From Henckelia pumila (lineage: Eukaryota; Streptophyta; Magnoliopsida; Lamiales; Gesneriaceae): a stretch of 64,000 nt of DNA. The stretch lies in contig NC_133123.1 of NCBI RefSeq assembly GCF_033568475.1, positions 6,935,001 through 6,999,000 on the forward strand, written 5' to 3'. How positions within the stretch are numbered: the first letter of the stretch is position 1; every line of letters starts with the position of its first letter. The position numbers were made by a program, and so were the translations under genes. The notes beneath the pieces were generated by a model. That model did not search any database and was not told where the DNA came from. It saw only the letters and a program-made list of their open reading frames with translations. This document shows, one piece after another, positions 1 to 10,502 of the stretch.

Positions 1-832
1 GCAGCATGAATCTCACTCTTTCCAAAAGTGTTCTATTCATTCTTTCTGCTAAGCCGTTTTGTTGTGGAGTTCCAGGTACTGTCATGTGACTTGTGATCCC
101 TTTAGCTCTACACATCTGGTTAAACTTTTCAGAAATATATTCTAATCCATTATCTGTCCTCAAGTGCTTCACCATCCAATCTGTTTTGTTTTCACTAATT
201 GCAATCAGTCTTTAAATTTATCATAGGCTTCATCCTTTGCCTTTAGAACAAATGTCCATACTTTCCTGGAGTAGTCATCAATTATTGTCATGAAGTATCT
301 TCCACCTCCATGAGTTCTGTCCTTGATGGTCCCCATAGATCAAAATGTAAGTATGCTAGAGGATGTTTTGTAGTGTGTTTTCCTTTGCTGAAGGATACCT
401 TTTTAGCCTTTCCTAAAATACAGCTCTCACACAACTACAGTGTCTGTATTTTATCTCCTCCTAAGAGGCCTTGTTTGGCTTGTTTTGAAAACCTCTCTCA
501 CTCACATGTCTCGGTCTTAAGTGCCAAAGTCTTGTCTTATCTTCTATTTGAAGGCTTGCAGTTCCACCAACGATGATATCATCCTTCAAGATGTAAAGAG
601 CATTTTCCTTAATTGTTCTCATTATTACCAGAGATCCCCTTGACACCTTCAACTGTCCATTCTATGATTTAAAGAAGTAACCTTCTGTATCAAGAGTACC
701 TAGTGATATGAGGTTCCTTTTAAGTTCAGGTACAAATCTTACCTTTGTCAATAGCCTATCCACACCATCAATCATCCTAATCCTCACTGATCCAATTCCC
801 TTTACTTTGCAAGCTTTGTTTTTGCCTAATAG
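1..832 (-). pseudogene. Old copia element, protease tail to integrase fragment (partial, broken)
   Basis: Read on the minus strand, this is the end of a copia aspartic protease (832 down to about 665), the GAG-pre-integrase region (about 650-460) and the start of the integrase core, running off the left edge. The protease tail shows the usual copia ending near VPELKRNLISLG. An in-frame TAG at 662-664 follows it, and the reading frame shifts again further down, so the copy is dead. The first half of the same protease lies at 10,503-10,620, on the far side of the nested element at 833-10,497. Both flanks of that insert carry the same AATAG, so the two pieces were once contiguous. The 3' part and second LTR are outside the window. 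Confidence 0.88.
828..832. repeat. Target-site duplication AATAG (left copy)
   Basis: AATAG immediately precedes the 5' LTR of the young copia element, and the same five bases follow its 3' LTR at 10,498-10,502. A 5-bp duplication is typical of copia integration. Confidence 0.95.
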
Positions 833-2693
833 TGTAAGAGTGGGTGCCCAGTGAGCCAACTGTGTGGCTATGGGCTTTGTTGACTCTTTGTATAAACAAT
901 CTTTTGTTTAATATTATTTACACTTTTATGGCAATGACTTTATATTACTTCATATTGTTATATTGTGATATACTATTGTTGTTTTGATAAAGACCTTGAA
1001 TATACTATAGTGTATGTAAGATGTGGTAGAACATGGAGATGTCTATCATGAAATACATCTTATAGTCACTGTATATTCTAAAACCGTTCCTAGTCGATTG
1101 AGCCGTCCGATAATAAGGATAAGGATCGCTCGAGTTTGAGACTAGCATTTGCGATGCGGAGTACCACGTTTCATTGGTAGGGAACATGGAGATGTTCGAA
1201 GCATGCAAATGGATATTCATAGGATGAATAGTCGAACTACCCTATCTGGACTTTCCAAGTGGTTATCACTTATCGAGTGGATAAAGTCCGCGGTTTTGGT
1301 TGTACACCATTAGTCCTTACGACTTGAAACATCATGGAGACTCTATATGCTAGTACTGTGCTTTGACTCGTTTACCGACTCTGAGGGGGTCATCAGGTGT
1401 CGAGATTGGGTACAGTTACGACACATATAGGAGTCAATGCATTGTTGTCAAGGATTCACCACATACTTGCGAGTGTGGATATCCTATGCGATCTGAGGAG
1501 ATATTAGTGTGACAAATCTCTGGCCAGAGTACTTGATGTGATTTAAGAAATGGTTTCTTAGTAGCACATGCGATGTCACTAATTTGATCTTCAAGATGCA
1601 TTGCATAGTTATCGAATCTTGAGCGACTCTCGATATACCAATGGTTGTTGATTCGATCGGGATATATGGATGAAGGGACCGTACTGTACGCTAACCAAAA
1701 TCTACTGGTTCTTGTAGGCACTATCAGTGATACCTAGGGAATCATGGGGCGATGTTGCTAGGCGCTTTACCATGATTCGTTGGGCAAGTCGGAAAGTGTT
1801 GTTCCGAGTCACAAGGAGTTGTGAGCCCACGGCTAGCTGTATCCCTGAACCATTGAGGGTCACACAGTGTAATGGAGTTTTAATCCCCGTTGAGATAGTT
1901 AAATTTAAAGAGTTAAATTTAATGAACTAAGGAGTTGGACTTCTTAAATAAGAGTAAGGGAGTAGGATTTCCTAAAATGACATAGGGATGGACATTTTTG
2001 GAAACCACTGAATTCGGATTCAGGAAAATTTATTTTGACTTTAAAACGTGCAGAAATGGTTTCTGTGCACATTGGTGAAATCGTTTCATCAATCGGAGTC
2101 ACGATGAATTTTATATTAATTTCTGAACGAGCGGGCTTTGCTTGTCGGGCCCCAGCTTATGACTAATGGGCCCTAAGGTGTTAGTGGCCTGCATTATAAA
2201 TAAGTTATTTCAGTACAGAAATTACACACAACAGGTCATTATTTTGAGAGCAATTTTCGAAAACCCTAGCCTCTCAAAACGTTTTTGGCCGCGCCCCTCC
2301 CTACTCTGCCAGAGAAAATTCCGGTCTGTGATTTTGAATCGCAGTAAGGAATAACGAATCAAATTCGTGTATTCTCTTCGCAGAAAACTTCTGATAGATT
2401 TTCTAGTGCAATCTATCAGAGGGATTAAACCTCTGTTCGTGGACCTGATTGAAGGCGTTCATCGGTTCCAGGGAGAGACAACAAGAGCAGAATTGTTCTG
2501 TTGGTGTCCATTAATCTCGTTGCGAGATTTGAGGTAAAATTTATTTAATTGTTATTTAAATTTTACACACACATAATTCAATCGATGAACGGTTGATACC
2601 CATACCATGGAAACGTTCCATGAAAAATTTTTAAACTTCCGCTGCACCGGGTATCAATCGTAATTGGTCTGGGAACTCGCCAGTTTTCCAACA
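833..2693 (+). repeat. 5' LTR of young copia element
   Basis: The repeat begins TGTAAGAGTG and ends TTTTCCAACA, with canonical TG...CA ends. It is 1,861 bp, the same length as the copy at 8,637-10,497, at a constant offset of 7,804. A probable TATA box (TATAAATA) lies at 2,195-2,202, so transcription likely starts about 30 bp later. The small open frames inside it are repeated unchanged in the other LTR and show no coding signature. Confidence 0.96.
2195..2202 (+). promoter_or_regulatory. Probable TATA box of young copia 5' LTR
   Basis: TATAAATA lies about 500 bp before the LTR end, at a position consistent with a U3/R boundary. The identical sequence occurs at 9,999-10,006 in the 3' LTR. 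Confidence 0.6.
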
Positions 2694-2694
2694 G

Positions 2695-2706
2695 TGGTAT
2701 CAGAGC
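2695..2706 (+). other. Primer-binding site, initiator tRNA-Met
   Basis: TGGTATCAGAGC starts two bases after the 5' LTR. It is complementary to the 3' end of plant initiator tRNA-Met, the usual minus-strand primer for copia reverse transcription. Confidence 0.9.
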
Positions 2707-2804
2707 CAGGTTGCTCAGATCAATCGATTGAATAATCAATTGTACAAAATTTTTGAGTCTCGGTTTATGAAACAAAATAAATATTTTTAATAAAAAAAAA
2801 TTTT

Positions 2805-3190
2805 TCGGGGCAAAACCCGGGCAGCGATTGGATCGCTGCCCGGAGGGGCAGCAATTGTTGCTGCCCCGGGCGGCGCACGGCGTCGCCCAAAGGGGGCGCA
2901 CAGCGCCGCCCAAGGCGGCGACCGTCGCCGCCCAGGGCGGCGCACGGCGCCGCCCAGGGCAGCGCTGTGCGCTGCCCAGCGCAGCGCTGGGCGCTGCGCA
3001 GGGCAGCGCTCGGCGCTGCCCAGGGGCGGCGCTCGGCGCTGCCCAGCGCAGCGCTGGGCGCTGCGCAGGGCGGCGCTCGGCGCCGCCCAGGGCAGCGCCA
3101 GGCGCTGCCCTAAGGGGGCAGCCGGGCTGCCCCCGGCCCGCGCCCCGGGTGCGGGCCGACCCGGGAGTGTCCCGGGTGGCCCGCGGGAAA
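2805..3190. repeat. GC-rich tandem-repeat block inside copia leader
   Basis: About 385 bp consists almost wholly of G and C, made of degenerate units such as GGCGGCGCTCGGCGCCGCCC and GGGCAGCGCTGGGCGCTG that are partly self-complementary. It ends at GGCCCGCGGGAAAAATTAA, where composition returns abruptly to AT-rich. The open frames across it on both strands (122 and 161 codons) exist because GC-rich sequence lacks stop codons; they encode only Ala/Arg/Pro/Gly-rich strings and are not called as genes. Confidence 0.85.
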
Positions 3191-4239
3191 AATTAATTTT
3201 TAATTTTTTATTAATTTTAATATTTAAAATTTTATTTTTGGTCCGGTCAAAAATTGTTTTTGATTGGTTCACGAGATTTCGGATCGAATTGTTCGAGTCC
3301 GTAAATTTTAAAATTGATTTTGGATAAATTTGAATTTTTGGAAAATTTTAATATTTTATCCGTAAATTGAATTTTGAAATCAATTATTTTGGTACAATTG
3401 ATGATAAGATATGATCTTATGATATATTAGATAAAATATGATTTTATTTGTAAAATTGGATTTTATAGATAAAATATGATTTTATTTGATATGGAGATAA
3501 AATATGATTTTATATGTGAAATGTGATTTTATATATAAAATATGATTTTATCTTGTTTAAATTTGAATTGCCACAGCATGTTATCCAATAAATTAATTTT
3601 GAATTAAATGTTATTGGATAAGGATGATCGATTGCCATGACCAATTTTGTAGGTGTATGTTAGGAATTTACATTTTGTCTTTATTGTTGTTGGTTTTATT
3701 AATGGGCCTGGTTTATGGCCCGATATGAATGTCATATGTAATAAAAGTGGGCTTGGTTTATAGCCCGTTCCCACCCCCTAAAAAATGTATCCCCTACTTG
3801 TCATTGTTATTTAATTGTAAATACATTAGATTTAGTGGGAGATCAAGATTTGAAGATGGTGGGTCCAGCAGACAATGAAGACTGAAGAAATGTAAATTGG
3901 AAGCATATGTAATAGGATTGCATTTGCATACTGCATATTACCTAGGATTGGACTAAGACCCGTGATTGGCAACCACGGGTCAATTAGAAATGGAATCGAT
4001 CATCCTATATAATATGTGATATTATGATTGTATGCATGTTTAGACATAAATTGCGTGAATCCGGCAATGCATGCAATAAATTAAATATGATGAGACAAAT
4101 ATTTTTATAAATAAAATCCCTCATTTTAAATATGATTTAAAATTTATATCAAGATAAATAAAGGAAATTTAAATATTGTTTAAATGTTCCTACCTTCCAT
4201 CAACGGTCAATGTATGTGATGCTACCCGCGGATACGGTC

Positions 4240-4521
4240 CGGCTCATATTATTGGGGGGGCCCGTCCGTCGGAAAGCTGTACATTGGATCGACAAATGTT
4301 GTAAGTTGGGTGGAACTCCCATGGGATCGGCTCATATTATTGGGGGATCCACATGGCGACCGTCCATCACAACTTAATATTGATGGGTCATCTTGACATG
4401 TCACTTTAAACGGCGTCATATTATTGGGCCCTTATTGGACATGAGGTAAATACATGGGGGTTGCTTTGGAAGCAATTGGGCTCTACCTTTTGAGAATTAT
4501 GGTTGGCTGATATTATTCGGG
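4240..4521 (+). repeat. Four spaced copies of a leader motif (GGCTCATATTATTGGG-like)
   Basis: Copies lie at about 4,240-4,258, 4,328-4,345, 4,411-4,429 and 4,504-4,521, spaced 83-93 bp apart. At least three are bracketed by short complementary G/C stretches (GGTCC/GGCCC, GGATC/GATCC, GGTT/GACC), so each could form a small stem-loop with the ATATTATT core in the loop. They sit 190-470 bp before the gag ATG. Confidence 0.65.
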
Positions 4522-4710
4522 ACCATAAGTTTGTCAATTGGACTCCATGTTCTCACTAAGGAAAAAGTTTCCCGTTTTCACTAGAGGGTGGTGAAATCGT
4601 TAAAATAGTGGGAGTGAGATTCATAAAATTAAATTCGCCTATTTTATGTCTTAGTAAATTGTTAAACAATCATTGATATATGTCTGTTTTCCTTTTCAGT
4701 ATTTCATACA

Positions 4711-5835
4711 ATGAATTCGCGAAATCCTTTATTCTCGATCCTCGAACAAAACAAGCTGACTGGCGCCAACTATACGGAATGGTTCCGGAAGTTGAAGATT
4801 GTCTTAACTTCGGAGAAAATGCTCTACGTGTTAGAGAAAGCACCTCCGAAGGAAGCACCAGCTGACATAAGTCCGGAGGAATTGGCCAAACTTGATGCAT
4901 GGTGTGACCATGACATCAAGACCAAATGCTATATGCAAGCCTCGATGTCTGATGAACTCCAGAGGCGATTTGAGGACACGGTGAATGCTGCTGACATTCA
5001 CACGCAACTCAAGGAACTTTTTGGGGCTCAGTCGAGGGCTGAAAGGTTCTCTACTGTTAAGGAGTTGATGACGTGCCGCATGCGTGAAGGGACTTCGGTC
5101 CGTGATCATGGGGTACGAGTGATTTGGCTCATACAGAAGTTAGCGACCCTTGATTTGGTGTTGGAGCATGAACTCAATGTGGACTTGCTGCTTCTATCTC
5201 TTCCTTCTTCATTTGATGGATTCGTGATAAATTTTAATATGAACAAGATAGAGGCCACCCTTGAAGAGATGGTCAATATGCTCGTTACATATGAATCCAC
5301 ACTTAAGAAGGATAAGCCAGCTTTCTTGGTGGGCTCCTCATCTTCTGCTAAGAAGGGGCCAAGTATGAAGGGCAAGAAACGTTCTGCCCCACCCAAGAAA
5401 GTGGAACCCGAGAAGAAGCAAAAGACAAAGGCTTCAAATGATGGAAAATCCAAGGATGTTTGCCATTACTGCAAGAAGCCGGGTCATTGGAAGCGCAACT
5501 GCAAGGAGTATCTTGAGCAGTTGGGAACTGCAAAGGGTATGTTCTATATCGAAATAAACATGTCACTTAATACAACTTCTTGGGTATTGGATACCGGATG
5601 TGGTTCTCACATTTGCAATGATTTGCAGGTGATGACAAGAAGTCGCAGGCTTAGAATGGGTGAGACCCAGCTGAGGCTCGGGAATGGTTCCAGAGTTGAA
5701 GCTACGGCCATTGGAGATGTTTGTTTGATTTTGCAGAATGGTTTTAAATTATTGTTGAGAGATGTTTTATTTGTGCCAGATTTAATTAAAAACATTATTT
5801 CTATTTCTATGCTTGATAGAGATGGTTATTCTTGA
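4711..5835 (+). CDS. Copia Gag and aspartic protease (young element)
   Basis: This 374-codon frame starts at the ATG of MNSRNPLFSILEQNKL. Residues 1 to about 230 form the copia Gag (capsid-like) domain, followed by a Lys-rich linker. A CCHC zinc knuckle (CHYCKKPGHWKRNC, about 251-264) would bind the RNA genome. The retropepsin motif WVLDTGCGSHIC has its catalytic Asp at about 294 and would cleave the polyprotein. The frame ends at TGA 5,833-5,835. The integrase/RT frame resumes in the same phase directly afterwards, so this stop is internal to what is normally one Gag-Pol frame. It could be a point mutation or, less likely, a recoding site. Confidence 0.92.
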   Translation: MNSRNPLFSILEQNKLTGANYTEWFRKLKIVLTSEKMLYVLEKAPPKEAPADISPEELAKLDAWCDHDIKTKCYMQASMSDELQRRFEDTVNAADIHTQLKELFGAQSRAERFSTVKELMTCRMREGTSVRDHGVRVIWLIQKLATLDLVLEHELNVDLLLLSLPSSFDGFVINFNMNKIEATLEEMVNMLVTYESTLKKDKPAFLVGSSSSAKKGPSMKGKKRSAPPKKVEPEKKQKTKASNDGKSKDVCHYCKKPGHWKRNCKEYLEQLGTAKGMFYIEINMSLNTTSWVLDTGCGSHICNDLQVMTRSRRLRMGETQLRLGNGSRVEATAIGDVCLILQNGFKLLLRDVLFVPDLIKNIISISMLDRDGYS

Positions 5836-8622
5836 AATTTTGTGAATGGGATTTGCAGTATTTACAAGAATGAATGTTTAATTGGAAATGGACAACTTGA
5901 AAACGATCTATACAATTTAAAACTAAAAGACGTTCCAGTGAATTGTATTGACAAACCGGCAACAACAAACAAAAGGAAAATCGATAGTCAAAACCCGGCA
6001 AACCTTTGGCACGCTAGACTAGGTCATATTTCCTCAAGGAGGATGAACAAGCTAGTGGGAGAAGGCATGTTTGATATGTCTGATATTAACTCTCTACCTA
6101 CTTGTGAATCCTGCCTAAAAGGGAAAATGACTAAATCTCCTTTTAAGGGGAAGCCTGAACGTAGTCAGAATCTGTTGGATTTGATCCATACAGATGTTTG
6201 TGGTCCATTTAGAGTAGGGACTCAACATGGCCACACCTACTTCATTACCTTTACTGATGATTATTCAAGGTATGGGTATTTATATTTAATGAAATATAAG
6301 TCTGAAGCATTTGAAAAGTTCAAAGAATTCAGGGCTGAAGTAGAAAACAAGCTAGGTAAAAGTATTAAAGCACTTCGATCGGATCGAGGTGGAGAATACT
6401 TGAGTACCGAGTTTTTGGACTATCTAAAAGAGAATGGGATTCTCTCTCAGTGGACTCCTCCTATGACACCACAGCTTAATGGTGTATCGGAGCGCCGTAA
6501 TCGAACTTTGTTGGACATGGTTCGATCCATGATGAGCTTCACTGAGCTTCCACCTTCGTTTTGGGGCTATGCGCTTGAAACGGCGGTATTGTTGTTGAAT
6601 AACGTCCACACTAAAGCAGTGGACAAAACACCATACGAGTTATGGAATGGCAAAGCTCCTAAGTATTCATACTTGAGGATTTGGGGATGTCCTGCTTACG
6701 TGAAGCGGACAGTGGGAGATAAGTTGGATAGTCGATCCAGCCTGTGTTATTTTGTGGGGTATCCGAAGAATTCAATCGGATATTATTTCTATTATCCTGC
6801 TGAAACAAAGGTGTTTGTTTCGCGGAATGCCACCTTCTTGGAGAAGGAGTTCTTATTGGATAAGAAAGGCGAGATGATGGAACTCGAAGAAGTTCGAGAA
6901 GAACCCGAAATACAAAATAACGATCCCACACCTCAGGAACCATTGCTGGACACGCCTGCACCTAGAAGATCCGAGAGGACTTCTAGACCTCCAGTTCGAT
7001 ATGGTCTTCTTCTTGAAGAGGGTCAAGATGAACCCGACATTGGATGTGATCCAAGAAGCTTCAAGGAAGCAATTTCTGATGCGGATTCGAATTTATGGCT
7101 TGAAGCTATGCAATCAGAATTGGATTCGATGCATACTAACCAAGTCTGGACTTTAGTGGATCCTCCCGATGGAATTGTTCCAATAGGGTGTAAATGGATC
7201 TACAAAAGAAAGCTTGGGCCTGATGGTAAGGTATTGACCTACAAGGCGCGATTGGTGGCGAAAGGTTATACTCAAAGGCAAGGAGTTGACTATGATGAAA
7301 CCTTTTCACCAGTCGCAATGTTCAAGTCCATAAGAATCCTAATTGCCATAGCTGCATGGTATGACTATGAGATATGGCAAATGGATGTGAAGACTGCTTT
7401 TCTTAATGGAGACATTAAGGAAGAAATCTATATGAAGCAGCCTGAGGGGTACACATCCATGGGAAGCGAGCATAAGGTATGCAAGCTTCAGAGATCAATT
7501 TATGGTCTAAAACAAGCATCAAGAAGTTGGAACCAGAAATTTGATGAAACAATTAAAGACTTTGGTTTCATCAAGAACCCGGAGGAACCTTGCGTGTACA
7601 AGAAAGTAGTTAAGGATGCGGTGACATTCTTAGTACTTTATGTTGATGACATCCTACTCATTGGGAATGATGTAGGGATGTTGCAGTCAACAAAGATATG
7701 GTTATCAGGTAGATTTTCGATGAAGGATTTGGGTGAGGCATCCTACATTCTTGGGATACAGATCTATAGGGATAGATCTAAGAGAATGATAGGACTCACT
7801 CAATCAACCTACATCGATACCATATTGAAACGGTTTTCAATGGATGGGTCCAAGAGAGGACATCTACCCATGTGTCATGGAGTTTCTCTATCCAAGTCTA
7901 TGTGTCCCAAGACTGATGCAGAGATAGAGAATATGACACATGTACCATATGCGTCAGCTATAGGTAGTATCATGTATGGGATGATATCTACCAGACCGGA
8001 TGTAGCATTTGCTCTGAGTGTCACGAGCAGATATCAGTCTAATCCTGGTCAGATGCATTGGAAAGCCGTGAAGGACATTCTTAAGTACTTGCGAAGGACT
8101 AAGAATATGTTCATGGTTTATGGAGGACGAGAACTCAAACTGGAAGGCTATACCGACTCTAGCTTCCAAAGTGATGTGGATGACTCGAAGTCAACCTCTG
8201 GATTTGTGTTCATGCTCAATGGCGGTGCTGTCTCTTGGAAGAGTTCCAAGCAGGACACCACAGCGGATTCCACCACTGAGGCTGAATACATTGCAGCATC
8301 AGCTGCTAAAGAGGCCGTTTGGATGAGGAATTTCGTCCAAGAGTTGGGCGTCATTCCTGAATTTGTTGGTCCAGTCCCGGTGTACTGCGACAACACGGGT
8401 GCCGTTGCTCAAGCAAAGGAACCAAGGTCTCATCAAAGATCCAAACACGTACTGAGGAAATACCACATAATCCGGGAGATTGTGGAAAGAGGAGACATCA
8501 GTGTCGAACGAGTGGCCTCTGCAGACAATATCGCTGATCCACTTACTAAGCCTTTGCCAGGACCATTGTTTGACAAACATCGCGAAGCAATGGGTCTACG
8601 TAGTATGACTAGTTGGCTATAG
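5836..8622 (+). CDS. Copia integrase, reverse transcriptase and RNase H (young element)
   Basis: The frame is open from just after the TGA at 5,833-5,835 to TAG at 8,620-8,622, in phase with gag. Counting from GTG 5,842, the GAG-pre-integrase motif LWHARLGH comes first. The integrase triad is D118, D181 and E217, with the last two separated by 35 residues as in DD35E enzymes. Reverse transcriptase follows with QMDVKTAFLNGD and the catalytic YVDD at about 600-603. RNase H has YTDSSF, TEAEYIA and YCDN. All key residues are intact. No ATG is needed because the product would normally be part of a polyprotein; with the stop in place it may not be made at useful levels. Confidence 0.93.
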   Translation, partial: NFVNGICSIYKNECLIGNGQLENDLYNLKLKDVPVNCIDKPATTNKRKIDSQNPANLWHARLGHISSRRMNKLVGEGMFDMSDINSLPTCESCLKGKMTKSPFKGKPERSQNLLDLIHTDVCGPFRVGTQHGHTYFITFTDDYSRYGYLYLMKYKSEAFEKFKEFRAEVENKLGKSIKALRSDRGGEYLSTEFLDYLKENGILSQWTPPMTPQLNGVSERRNRTLLDMVRSMMSFTELPPSFWGYALETAVLLLNNVHTKAVDKTPYELWNGKAPKYSYLRIWGCPAYVKRTVGDKLDSRSSLCYFVGYPKNSIGYYFYYPAETKVFVSRNATFLEKEFLLDKKGEMMELEEVREEPEIQNNDPTPQEPLLDTPAPRRSERTSRPPVRYGLLLEEGQDEPDIGCDPRSFKEAISDADSNLWLEAMQSELDSMHTNQVWTLVDPPDGIVPIGCKWIYKRKLGPDGKVLTYKARLVAKGYTQRQGVDYDETFSPVAMFKSIRILIAIAAWYDYEIWQMDVKTAFLNGDIKEEIYMKQPEGYTSMGSEHKVCKLQRSIYGLKQASRSWNQKFDETIKDFGFIKNPEEPCVYKKVVKDAVTFLVLYVDDILLIGNDVGMLQSTKIWLSGRFSMKDLGEASYILGIQIYRDRSKRMIGLTQSTYIDTILKRFSMDGSKRGHLPMCHGVSLSKSMCPKTDAEIENMTHVPYASAIGSIMYGMISTRPDVAFALSVTSRYQSNPGQMHWKAVKDILKYLRRTKNMFMVYGGRELKLEGYTDSSFQSDVDDSKSTSGFVFMLNGGAVSWKSSKQDTTADSTTEAEYIAASAAKEAVWMRNFVQELGVIPEFVGPVPVYCDNTGAVAQAKEPRSHQRSKHVLRKYHIIREIVERGDISVERVASADNIADPLTKPLPGPLFDKHREAMGLRSMTSWL

Positions 8623-8636
8623 GGCAAGTGGGAGAT
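8621..8636 (+). other. Polypurine tract of young copia element
   Basis: AGGGCAAGTGGGAGAT abuts the 3' LTR and is the likely plus-strand primer site. It overlaps the last bases of the pol stop codon. Confidence 0.8.
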
Positions 8637-10497
8637 TGTAAGAGTGGGTGCCCAGTGAGCCAACTGTGTGGCTATGGGCTTTGTTGACTCTTTGTATAAA
8701 CAATCTTTTGTTTAATATTATTTACACTTTTATGGCAATGACTTTATATTACTTCATATTGTTATATTGTGATATACTATTGTTGTTTTGATAAAGACCT
8801 TGAATATACTATAGTGTATGTAAGATGTGGTAGAACATGGAGATGTCTATCATGAAATACATCTTATAGTCACTGTATATTCTAAAACCGTTCCTAGTCG
8901 ATTGAGCCGTCCGATAATAAGGATAAGGATCGCTCGAGTTTGAGACTAGCATTTGCGATGCGGAGTACCACGTTTCATTGGTAGGGAACATGGAGATGTT
9001 CGAAGCATGCAAATGGATATTCATAGGATGAATAGTCGAACTACCCTATCTGGACTTTCCAAGTGGTTATCACTTATCGAGTGGATAAAGTCCGCGGTTT
9101 TGGTTGTACACCATTAGTCCTTACGACTTGAAACATCATGGAGACTCTATATGCTAGTACTGTGCTTTGACTCGTTTACCGACTCTGAGGGGGTCATCAG
9201 GTGTCGAGATTGGGTACAGTTACGACACATATAGGAGTCAATGCATTGTTGTCAAGGATTCACCACATACTTGCGAGTGTGGATATCCTATGCGATCTGA
9301 GGAGATATTAGTGTGACAAATCTCTGGCCAGAGTACTTGATGTGATTTAAGAAATGGTTTCTTAGTAGCACATGCGATGTCACTAATTTGATCTTCAAGA
9401 TGCATTGCATAGTTATCGAATCTTGAGCGACTCTCGATATACCAATGGTTGTTGATTCGATCGGGATATATGGATGAAGGGACCGTACTGTACGCTAACC
9501 AAAATCTACTGGTTCTTGTAGGCACTATCAGTGATACCTAGGGAATCATGGGGCGATGTTGCTAGGCGCTTTACCATGATTCGTTGGGCAAGTCGGAAAG
9601 TGTTGTTCCGAGTCACAAGGAGTTGTGAGCCCACGGCTAGCTGTATCCCTGAACCATTGAGGGTCACACAGTGTAATGGAGTTTTAATCCCCGTTGAGAT
9701 AGTTAAATTTAAAGAGTTAAATTTAATGAACTAAGGAGTTGGACTTCTTAAATAAGAGTAAGGGAGTAGGATTTCCTAAAATGACATAGGGATGGACATT
9801 TTTGGAAACCACTGAATTCGGATTCAGGAAAATTTATTTTGACTTTAAAACGTGCAGAAATGGTTTCTGTGCACATTGGTGAAATCGTTTCATCAATCGG
9901 AGTCACGATGAATTTTATATTAATTTCTGAACGAGCGGGCTTTGCTTGTCGGGCCCCAGCTTATGACTAATGGGCCCTAAGGTGTTAGTGGCCTGCATTA
10001 TAAATAAGTTATTTCAGTACAGAAATTACACACAACAGGTCATTATTTTGAGAGCAATTTTCGAAAACCCTAGCCTCTCAAAACGTTTTTGGCCGCGCCC
10101 CTCCCTACTCTGCCAGAGAAAATTCCGGTCTGTGATTTTGAATCGCAGTAAGGAATAACGAATCAAATTCGTGTATTCTCTTCGCAGAAAACTTCTGATA
10201 GATTTTCTAGTGCAATCTATCAGAGGGATTAAACCTCTGTTCGTGGACCTGATTGAAGGCGTTCATCGGTTCCAGGGAGAGACAACAAGAGCAGAATTGT
10301 TCTGTTGGTGTCCATTAATCTCGTTGCGAGATTTGAGGTAAAATTTATTTAATTGTTATTTAAATTTTACACACACATAATTCAATCGATGAACGGTTGA
10401 TACCCATACCATGGAAACGTTCCATGAAAAATTTTTAAACTTCCGCTGCACCGGGTATCAATCGTAATTGGTCTGGGAACTCGCCAGTTTTCCAACA
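8637..10497 (+). repeat. 3' LTR of young copia element
   Basis: The repeat is 1,861 bp, TGTAAGAGTG...TTTTCCAACA, the same length as the 5' LTR and without differences in the stretches compared. It is followed by the AATAG duplication (10,498-10,502), after which the older copia protease resumes on the minus strand. Confidence 0.96.
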
Positions 10498-10502
10498 AAT
10501 AG

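Larger units (their letters stand above)
2707..4710 (+). other. Untranslated leader of young copia element
   Basis: This is 2 kb between the primer-binding site and the gag ATG, with no credible open frame. It contains a GC-rich block at about 2,805-3,190, AT-rich repeats of a GATAAAATATGATTTTAT type at 3,420-3,550, and four spaced copies of a GGCTCATATTATTGGG motif at 4,240-4,521. Leaders of this size in copia elements may carry packaging and translation signals; no function can be assigned here. Confidence 0.8.
833..10497 (+). mobile_element. Complete young Ty1-copia LTR retrotransposon, 9,665 bp
   Basis: The element has two 1,861-bp LTRs, a tRNA-iMet primer-binding site, a 2-kb leader, gag-protease and integrase-RT-RNase H coding regions, and a polypurine tract. 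It is flanked by AATAG on both sides. The domain order (integrase before reverse transcriptase) makes it Ty1-copia. The LTRs have exactly the same length and agree in every stretch compared, so the insertion is recent. It landed inside the protease region of an older copia element of opposite orientation. A single in-frame TGA at 5,833-5,835 divides the polyprotein frame. The lineage within copia was not determined. Confidence 0.96.

Noticed and set aside
2787..3272. Open frames of 161 (minus) and 122 (plus) codons over the GC-rich block
   Set aside because: They arise because GC-saturated repeats lack stop codons; the translations are low-complexity Ala/Arg/Pro/Gly strings on both strands and lie in a retrotransposon leader.
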